Shown: positions 58,367-64,000 of the stretch, in pieces | How the letters are laid out: the number at the start of each line of letters is the position of its first letter | Position numbering within the stretch: position 1 is the stretch's first letter | From: Luteococcus sp038433135 | GTDB taxonomy: Bacteria; Actinomycetota; Actinomycetes; Propionibacteriales; Propionibacteriaceae | Assembly: GCF_038433135.1 (NCBI RefSeq) | Contig: NZ_JBCDMV010000026.1 | Span: forward strand, 1-64,000 | Direction: 5' to 3' | Length of the DNA stretch: 64,000 bases | Made by a program: the position numbers and the translations under genes | Notes under the pieces: generated by a model | Seen by the model: the letters and a program-made list of their open reading frames with translations, nothing else | Databases searched by the model: none | Told to the model about the DNA's origin: nothing

Positions 58367-59158
58367 ATGACCGGCGACCAGCCCCAGGCGTGGAGCCGCC
58401 GCCGGTTGTGGGCGCTGTTGGCCGGGCTGTGCGTGGTCGGGGTGGCGCTGCTGGTCGGCTTGGGTTTCGCGATCCGCACGGCCGTCGTCCACGCCACCCG
58501 CACCACCTCCCTTGCCTCGACGGCCCGCCCGGCTGAGGGGCGGGTGGATCGGGATGCGCTGTTGGCCGCGCCGATGCTGCAGGTGGCGCCGGCGGATGCG
58601 TTGGGTGGTGCTCCGGCGGTGGAGCCCGCGCCGGCGTTGACGGTGCCGAACTCGACCCGGACGGGTCCGGCGCGGGTGGTGACGGGTTTTCCGCGCACGC
58701 CGGCCGGTGCGGTGGGGCAGTTGGCGGCGATCGAGCAGACGGTGCTGTCCGAGATGGACGTGGCCCGCGCGGGCGAGGTGCATCGGGCATGGGTCGTCCC
58801 GGGTGCTGTTCCGGTCGAACAGTGGCCGTTGGTGCGGCACGTCCAGTCCTTCCTGGGCTCGGCGGGGATGACGGGACGCCTGGAGGCTGGGGCGCGGGTG
58901 ACGGTGGATCCGGTGGCCGCGCAGGTCAAGGGCACCGATGGTGCGGACTGGGTGGTGGCGTGTGTGTTGGTGGACGTGCGGGCGCTGGTGCGGGTCGAGT
59001 CGCGGATGGCCTACGGCTACTGCGAGGCCATGGCCTGGCGCGGGGGCCGGTGGATGGTGGCCTCGCCTCGTGCGGCTGCGGTGGCCCCGTCGACCTGGCC
59101 GGGTACCGAGTTGGCGGCGCGGGCCGGGTGGCGCACCTGGCACGTCGCGGGGGAGTAA
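58367..59158 (+). CDS. VirB8/TcpC-like membrane protein
   Basis: A 263-residue single-pass protein: short basic cytoplasmic N-terminus, one helix at about 14-36, then an extracytoplasmic domain (about 100-255) of NTF2-like size rich in strands, with two cysteines (VVACVLVDV, YGYCEAM). This architecture and its place before a TrbL-like gene suggest the VirB8/TcpC-type scaffold of a type IV secretion channel. Assignment is by layout. Confidence 0.6.
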   Translation: MTGDQPQAWSRRRLWALLAGLCVVGVALLVGLGFAIRTAVVHATRTTSLASTARPAEGRVDRDALLAAPMLQVAPADALGGAPAVEPAPALTVPNSTRTGPARVVTGFPRTPAGAVGQLAAIEQTVLSEMDVARAGEVHRAWVVPGAVPVEQWPLVRHVQSFLGSAGMTGRLEAGARVTVDPVAAQVKGTDGADWVVACVLVDVRALVRVESRMAYGYCEAMAWRGGRWMVASPRAAAVAPSTWPGTELAARAGWRTWHVAGE

Positions 59159-59165
59159 CCGGGCG

Positions 59166-60731
59166 ATGCTGTGGGATCCGTTCGGGGCGTTGGCCGATCG
59201 TGCGTCGAAGGTGGTGGTCGACGGGTGGACGGCGATGATGCTGAGCCTGTGGCAGGCCGGGCTGTGGCTGTTGCGGGTGGTGTTGAAGTTCGAGGCCGCG
59301 CTGCTCACCCCGGACGTGACGGAGCAGGGGCCGGCGCAGTTGGCCTACCGCTCCACGTTCTGGATGGCCGGGGCGTTGGCGGTGCTGATGGGTTTGGTGC
59401 AGCTGTTCGTCGTGCTGGCCCGACGCGACGGCAAGTCGTTGGGGCGGCTGGTAGTCGGGACGGGCCAGTTCTGCATGGTGTGGGTGGCTTGGTTGAGCTA
59501 CGGAGCGCTGGTGGTCTCGGCCTGTGGCGGGTTGAACCAGGCGTTGATGAAGAGCTTGTTGTCGATCGATGCGTGGGATGCGTGGCAGCCGCTCAAGCCG
59601 TTGTCGGGCCAGGACGTCAGTGACGCCGTGCTGGCGACCGTGCTGGGGCTGATGGGTTTGTTCTTGTGGATCGCGGCGATCGCGCACTTCGTGATCCTGC
59701 TGGCCCGGGCCGGCGGGTTGTTGGTGCTGGCCGCGACCGCGCCGATCTCGGCGGCGGGTCTGTTGTCCGAGGTGGGACGCCCGTGGTTCTGGAAGTCACT
59801 GCGTTGGTTCCACGCCGCCGCGCTGGCACCGGTGCTGATGACCTTGACGATGGGCCTGGGGGTGCAGATGTCCAACGGCGTCGCACTGGGGTTGGCGACC
59901 GGGCCGGAGTCAGCGATCGGGACGGCGGTGCCGGGGGTGTTCATGATCCTGGTCTCGGCGGTGGCGCCGGTGGCGTTGTTCAAGTTGTTGGCCTTCGTCG
60001 ACCCGGGCACCAACTCCGGTGCCGCGGTGCGCGCAGGCCTGGCCGGGGTGGGCGGCATCTCCGGCCTGCTCGGCGGTCTCGGCTCTGGTCTGGGCGGCAA
60101 AGCGTCCGGGACGAGTGCCTCCGAGACCGATGAGCACGGACGCTCCGCCGGCGAGCAGGCCTCCCAGGCCGCGACGGCGGCTCGGTTCCAGAACGCCACA
60201 CCCCCGGCCAACCAAGCACCGGCCGGCGGGCCGTCGGCGACTGCCGCCGACGGCGGCACCGCTGCGGCGGGTGGTTCTGCAACCGCAGGGGGTGCGGCGG
60301 GGGTGTTGGGTGTGGCTGCGGCGATTGGTGCGGCCGCGGCGACGGGCCTGCGGACGATGGCCCACCTGGGTGGGGCAGGGTCGGCACTGTTCAGCGATGC
60401 CACCAACCAGCTCGGGGTGGGGCACAACACCTACCAGCCCGACTTCACCCGCACCCCCGGACAGGGCAGTGGTGCTGCGCCGGAGGGCTTGGCCGAGGCC
60501 GACGCCGATGCCGCCAACGGCAACGACGGCACCCTGCCGACCCCGTCCAGCCCGCCCCCGACGCTCGACGAACCGACCGTCCAGCCGCTGCCACCCCAGC
60601 ACCCCATGCGACCACCGGCACCCCACCAGGGGGCGGGACAGCGGCCAGCCGCACCACGTCCCGGCACCGCTCCGACCCCGGGCCAACAAGACCCTAAGCC
60701 GGGCGCGACGGATGAAGGAGGCAGGTCGTGA
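59166..60731 (+). CDS. VirB6/TrbL-like polytopic protein
   Basis: A 521-residue protein. The first 300 residues carry about six to eight membrane helices, with a conserved-looking LLVLAATAPISAAGLLSEVGRPWFWKS core. The C-terminal 200 residues are low-complexity Ala/Gly/Pro/Thr and probably disordered. This matches the TrbL/VirB6 channel proteins of actinobacterial conjugative elements. It begins 7 nt after the preceding stop, and the next gene overlaps its end by 4 nt. Confidence 0.75.
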   Translation: MLWDPFGALADRASKVVVDGWTAMMLSLWQAGLWLLRVVLKFEAALLTPDVTEQGPAQLAYRSTFWMAGALAVLMGLVQLFVVLARRDGKSLGRLVVGTGQFCMVWVAWLSYGALVVSACGGLNQALMKSLLSIDAWDAWQPLKPLSGQDVSDAVLATVLGLMGLFLWIAAIAHFVILLARAGGLLVLAATAPISAAGLLSEVGRPWFWKSLRWFHAAALAPVLMTLTMGLGVQMSNGVALGLATGPESAIGTAVPGVFMILVSAVAPVALFKLLAFVDPGTNSGAAVRAGLAGVGGISGLLGGLGSGLGGKASGTSASETDEHGRSAGEQASQAATAARFQNATPPANQAPAGGPSATAADGGTAAAGGSATAGGAAGVLGVAAAIGAAAATGLRTMAHLGGAGSALFSDATNQLGVGHNTYQPDFTRTPGQGSGAAPEGLAEADADAANGNDGTLPTPSSPPPTLDEPTVQPLPPQHPMRPPAPHQGAGQRPAAPRPGTAPTPGQQDPKPGATDEGGRS

Positions 60732-62230
60732 CGATCTACAGCGACTACACGCGGGACCGGATTGGGTGGTTCTTCGGGCTACGCGCCTGGCAGCTGGCGG
60801 CCGTGTCGGTGTCGACGCTGCCGGTCTTCTGGGCCATCCAGCGCCAGGCGTGGCTGTCGATGCTGCTGTTCAGCCTGGTGTGGGCGGTGGTGGTGCTGGT
60901 GACGGCGGTGCAGGTGAAGGGCCGTCCGATGCTGGGCTGGTTGTGGGCATTGACGTGTTTCACCGTGGGCGCCGCCACGGGGGCGCGTCGGTTCACCGCC
61001 CGCGCCGCCCAGGGCAAGGCCACCAACCCGGAACAGGTCGATCTGCCGGGGGTGTTGGCGGGGGTGGAGATCCACGACGGCCCACCGACCGGGGCGGCGG
61101 CACGGCGGGTGGCGTTGGTGCAGAACCACGCGGCCCGCACCTGGGCGGTGACCTGTGCGGTGACCCATCCCGGGATCGGGATGAGCGACGTCGACGAACG
61201 ATCCCGGCGGGCCGCTGGACTGTCGAGCCTGATCGATGCGACGGCGCGGGCGGAGTTGGCCGACGAGCTGATCGTGCAGGTCCGCACCGTGCCCGATGAC
61301 GGGGCGGAACGCTCGATCTGGGTGGAGCAGCACCGCCGCCCCACCACGCAGGGACTGTCGCGTCAGGTCAATGATGACCTGCATCGCTCGTTGTCCAGGG
61401 CGAGCGTGCGCACCGAGGCGTTCGTCACTGTCGTCGTGCCCGAAACCCGGCTGGCCAGGGCGGCACGGCACTCCGGTGGTGGGTTGGCCGGTCGGGCGCG
61501 GGTGCTGGGCAGTGTGATGGCCGAGGTCGAGGCGGCGCTGCGGGGCGGGTTGGGCATGACGCAGGTGTCGTGGCTCACCTCGCCGGAGTTGGCGCTGGCC
61601 TGTCGCAGTGGCTTCGCGCCGGGCGACCGGGCCGGGATCGTCCAGGCCCTGGCCGAGCACCAGCACGACCCAAGGGTGGAGGCGGGTGTGCCGTGGGCGA
61701 TGGCCGGCCCGTCGGGGGCAGAGGCGACGGGGCGGCACTACTCCCACGATGCGTGGAACTCGATCAGCGCGACGGTGATGCTGCCCGCCAACGGGGCGGC
61801 GTTGGGGGCGTTGGCGCCGGTGCTGACCCCGGACGAGGCGGGGGAGCGGCGCTCGTACATGGTGTGCTTCCCGATCCTGACCCAGCAGCGCGCCGAACGG
61901 CACAGCGACTCGGCTGAGTTCGCTGCCGACATGGGCGGTGAGCTGCGCCGCCGCGCGGGGGTGAAGGCAAAGGCCCGTCACCGCAACGACGCCGCCAAAG
62001 CACATGGCGTCGACGAGAAACTGGCCCGCGGCGCCGCGCTGATGCGCCCGTATGCCGTGTGCACCGTCACCGCGCCCAAGACCGTCGCGATCGCCGACTA
62101 CGGACGACGACTCGACGCGTCCATCCGCCGTGCCGGGTTCGCGCCGCTGCGCCTTGACCTGGCCCAGGACGCCGGCTTCCTGGCCTCCACCATCCCGCTT
62201 GGCCTCGGCCTGACCAGGACGGTGAACTGA
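60728..62230 (+). CDS. SCO6880-family conjugation protein
   Basis: A 500-residue protein with two N-terminal membrane helices (about 22-40 and 45-62, with a third hydrophobic stretch to about 80) and a large cytoplasmic part. It matches the SCO6880 family that regularly precedes VirB4-like ATPases in actinobacterial integrative elements and may correspond to a PrgI/VirB3-plus-VirB4 N-terminal half. GTG start overlapping the previous gene. It ends in the first base of the VirB4-like start. Confidence 0.8.
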   Translation: MTIYSDYTRDRIGWFFGLRAWQLAAVSVSTLPVFWAIQRQAWLSMLLFSLVWAVVVLVTAVQVKGRPMLGWLWALTCFTVGAATGARRFTARAAQGKATNPEQVDLPGVLAGVEIHDGPPTGAAARRVALVQNHAARTWAVTCAVTHPGIGMSDVDERSRRAAGLSSLIDATARAELADELIVQVRTVPDDGAERSIWVEQHRRPTTQGLSRQVNDDLHRSLSRASVRTEAFVTVVVPETRLARAARHSGGGLAGRARVLGSVMAEVEAALRGGLGMTQVSWLTSPELALACRSGFAPGDRAGIVQALAEHQHDPRVEAGVPWAMAGPSGAEATGRHYSHDAWNSISATVMLPANGAALGALAPVLTPDEAGERRSYMVCFPILTQQRAERHSDSAEFAADMGGELRRRAGVKAKARHRNDAAKAHGVDEKLARGAALMRPYAVCTVTAPKTVAIADYGRRLDASIRRAGFAPLRLDLAQDAGFLASTIPLGLGLTRTVN

Positions 62231-63735
62231 TGCCCACCCGCACCGGACGCGACGTCGCCCACCTGCTGGCCGACTTCGGCCACGACCTGCCCACCCCACC
62301 CTCGCCACCAGTCCGTGGCAGGGAAGGCAGGTTGTTCCACCACGCCCCAGCACGCGGTGCGTTCCGGCGGGGCCGCGGCTGGGCACCGTCCGGGGCGCCG
62401 GTGGCGGCGTGGCGGATGACTTCCGACCAGGTCGGGGTGTGGTGGCCGTTCATCGCCACCCCCGGCCTGCCACCCACCGGCGCGCAGATGGGCATCGACC
62501 AGCTCTCCGGCGGCTCCTTCTACGCCGACCCACTCGGTTGGGTCCTCGACGACCAGATCCCCGTCACCAACCCCAACGTGATGGTCTGGGGTAAACCCGG
62601 ACGCGGCAAGTCCGGCACCACCAAGGCCTTCCTGCTGCGCATGATGGACTTCGGCTACCGAGCTCTCATCCTGGGCGACCCCAAGGACGAGTACGAAGCC
62701 TTGTGCCACGCCCTGGGCGTCGAACCCTTCGCCATCGGCCGCGGTCTCGCGACCCGTATCAACCCCCTCGACCTCGGCCCGCTGGCCGACGGCTGGGAAC
62801 GGCTTAGCCGGGCGGAGGCGCAGCGCCGTTCCGCGCTGGTCTTCAGCCGCTGGCTCACCCTCGTGCGCGGGCTGGTCGGGTCACAGAAGGTGGGGGAGCA
62901 GCGCGTCCCCTTCGGCCCCTCCGACGAGGTAGTCGTCAAGACCGTCCTGGCGCACCTGTCCGGCTACCGCGACGCCGCCACACGATTGACCGAACCCACC
63001 ATTCCGCAGCTGTGGCGAGCCCTCGACGAACCCACCGACGAGCTGGTCGCCGCGTGCCGCTACCGCGACCGGCGCCACTTCCTCGACGAAACCCGCCTGC
63101 TGCGCGACGCCCTGGGCCAACTCGTCTCCGGCGCCCTGGCCGGGCTGTTCGACGACCACACCAGCATCCACGTCGACTGGCGCGCCCCCATCCAGTCCCT
63201 GTCGCTGTCCCGCCTCGAACCCTTCGGCGACGAAGCCGTCGGCATCGCTCTGACCTGCCTCAACTCCTGGGGACGCGCCATGCGCGAAGTCGCCGACCCC
63301 GGAGACCTGCGCATCGTCGTGCGCGACGAAGCCTGGAAACAGCTACGACTGGGCCCCGACGCGGTCAACAGCTTCGACGCCGACCTGCGCTTCTCCCGCC
63401 GCGACGGCGACATCCAATGGGCCGTCATGCACAAACCCTCCGACCTGCTCTCGGCCGGAGACCACGGATCCCAGGCCACCACCATCGCCAAGGACCTCCT
63501 GCACCTGGCCGACATCAAGATCCTCCACGGACAGGACCGCGCTGTGGCGACCGAACTCGAACACCTCCTCGGCCTGGGCCCCATCGCGCAGGACGTCATC
63601 ACCACCTGGGCCATGCAAGGCAAAGGCCGAGCGCTCTGGCAGGTCGGAGACCAGCTCTACAAGGTCCAGACCTACCTCCACCCGCTTGAGGAACGCCTCA
63701 CCTTCACGAACGACGCCATCGCCACGGCAGGCTGA
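62230..63735 (+). CDS. VirB4/TraC-type conjugation ATPase
   Basis: A 501-residue cytoplasmic ATPase that powers type IV secretion. Walker A GKPGRGKSG lies at about 121-129, DPKDEYEALC soon after, and the Walker B region RIVVRDEAWKQL near 360, with the final QVGDQLYKVQTYLHPLE typical of the family. Together with the SCO6880-family gene it makes up the equivalent of a full VirB4. One-base overlap with the upstream gene. Confidence 0.9.
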   Translation: MPTRTGRDVAHLLADFGHDLPTPPSPPVRGREGRLFHHAPARGAFRRGRGWAPSGAPVAAWRMTSDQVGVWWPFIATPGLPPTGAQMGIDQLSGGSFYADPLGWVLDDQIPVTNPNVMVWGKPGRGKSGTTKAFLLRMMDFGYRALILGDPKDEYEALCHALGVEPFAIGRGLATRINPLDLGPLADGWERLSRAEAQRRSALVFSRWLTLVRGLVGSQKVGEQRVPFGPSDEVVVKTVLAHLSGYRDAATRLTEPTIPQLWRALDEPTDELVAACRYRDRRHFLDETRLLRDALGQLVSGALAGLFDDHTSIHVDWRAPIQSLSLSRLEPFGDEAVGIALTCLNSWGRAMREVADPGDLRIVVRDEAWKQLRLGPDAVNSFDADLRFSRRDGDIQWAVMHKPSDLLSAGDHGSQATTIAKDLLHLADIKILHGQDRAVATELEHLLGLGPIAQDVITTWAMQGKGRALWQVGDQLYKVQTYLHPLEERLTFTNDAIATAG

Positions 63736-63737
63736 CC

Positions 63738-64000
63738 ATGACCAAACTCCTCGCCACCCTCGCCGCCCTCATCACGGTGCTGCTGGCCGTGCCCATCGCC
63801 TGCGCCGCACTCGTCACCACGGGCAGCGCCGCAACAGAACCCGAGACGGTCACGGACCCGGCCTGTCTGCAGGCCGCGCCGGCGGCGGGGCAGTGGCGCG
63901 CGCCGTTCACCACTGGGTACGCGATCACGTCGCGGTTCGGGATGCGACTGCACCCCGTCCGGCGGGTGTGGAAGCTGCACAACGGCGTTGACCTCGTCGC
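63738..64000 (+). CDS. M23-family peptidase, partial (runs off the right edge)
   Basis: The first 87 residues are visible: a signal peptide or membrane anchor (about 5-30) and then the start of an M23/LytM domain, ITSRFGMRLHPVRRVWKLHNGVDLVA, whose His-x-Gly-x-Asp contains metal-ligand residues. In conjugation operons such enzymes open the peptidoglycan for the channel. The ATG at 63738 follows the VirB4-like stop by 2 nt. The 3' end is outside the window. Confidence 0.88.
   Translation, partial: MTKLLATLAALITVLLAVPIACAALVTTGSAATEPETVTDPACLQAAPAAGQWRAPFTTGYAITSRFGMRLHPVRRVWKLHNGVDLV

Noticed and set aside
60779..62386. A 535-codon minus-strand frame over the SCO6880-family gene
   Set aside because: Antisense shadow rich in Arg/Gly/His with no motif. 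The plus-strand gene chain is locked by overlaps.
33070..64000. CRISPR array or phage structural genes in the mobile element
   Set aside because: No regularly spaced direct repeats and no capsid, portal or terminase-like proteins were seen. The gene set is conjugative, not phage.

Overview
The window is high-GC actinobacterial DNA. The gene set points to the Actinomycetota: a fused LysX (lysyl-phosphatidylglycerol synthase plus lysyl-tRNA synthetase), a mycothiol-type nitroreductase/DsbA homologue, PknB-like and FHA proteins, and several leaderless-looking promoters. A Propionibacteriaceae-like lineage is plausible, but the sequence alone does not prove it. Bases 1-100 are almost pure C and look like a contig-end artefact.

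Chromosomal backbone (about 100-33145). From left to right it holds: a stress-type short-chain dehydrogenase; two tandem paralogous lipoproteins with a shared upstream inverted repeat; a Ser/Thr kinase plus FHA-HTH operon; a DUF2207 protein; a pyrR-pyrB-pyrC operon with 4-nt overlaps; a small membrane protein; a DUF4097 gene with a ribbon-helix-helix partner; a DUF2599 lipoprotein next to aminopeptidase N; a single-cysteine DsbA-like protein; an AGCS amino-acid symporter; ligA; an acetate-type SSS symporter with its DUF485 partner; a DUF559-type protein; rpiB; a Nei-family glycosylase; lysX; an alpha/beta hydrolase; a DJ-1/PfpI protein; a YidD-like protein; and tRNA-Pro(UGG). Strong hairpin terminators separate most convergent pairs. 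A 17-bp palindrome, CAACCCTCGCAGGGTTG, recurs between genes from about 10.9 to 24.4 kb.

Integrative conjugative element (tRNA-Pro at 33070 to beyond the right edge). A tyrosine recombinase and an excisionase lie just inside the tRNA gene. Cargo module 1 (35.0-37.9 kb) has a GNAT acetyltransferase preceded by a 17-codon ORF, a LacI-family regulator, and a divergent gene fusing a cytidine deaminase to an ASCH domain. A complete-looking Tad-type pilus locus follows (38.5-49.5 kb): lipoprotein, secreted protein, SAF/CpaB, CpaE-like, CpaF, TadB, TadC, Flp-like pilin, three TadE-like proteins, and a membrane LysM-BTAD fusion. An IS630-family element then interrupts the backbone. Cargo module 2 (51.0-56.1 kb) has a CGNR regulator divergent from a haloacetate-dehalogenase-like hydrolase and glycerate kinase operon, a formylglycine-generating-enzyme-like protein, and a VOC protein plus TipA-type MerR regulator with a recognisable MerR promoter. 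From 56.4 kb a tightly overlapping type IV secretion operon begins: HTH protein, ParA-like, small membrane protein, VirB8-like, VirB6/TrbL-like, SCO6880 family, VirB4-like ATPase, M23 peptidase. It runs off the right end. No relaxase, coupling protein or attR was seen, so the element continues outside the window.

The most unusual items are the LacI-controlled cytidine deaminase-ASCH fusion, the dehalogenase/glycerate-kinase operon, two P-loop proteins that lack the P-loop lysine, and the LysM-BTAD fusion.
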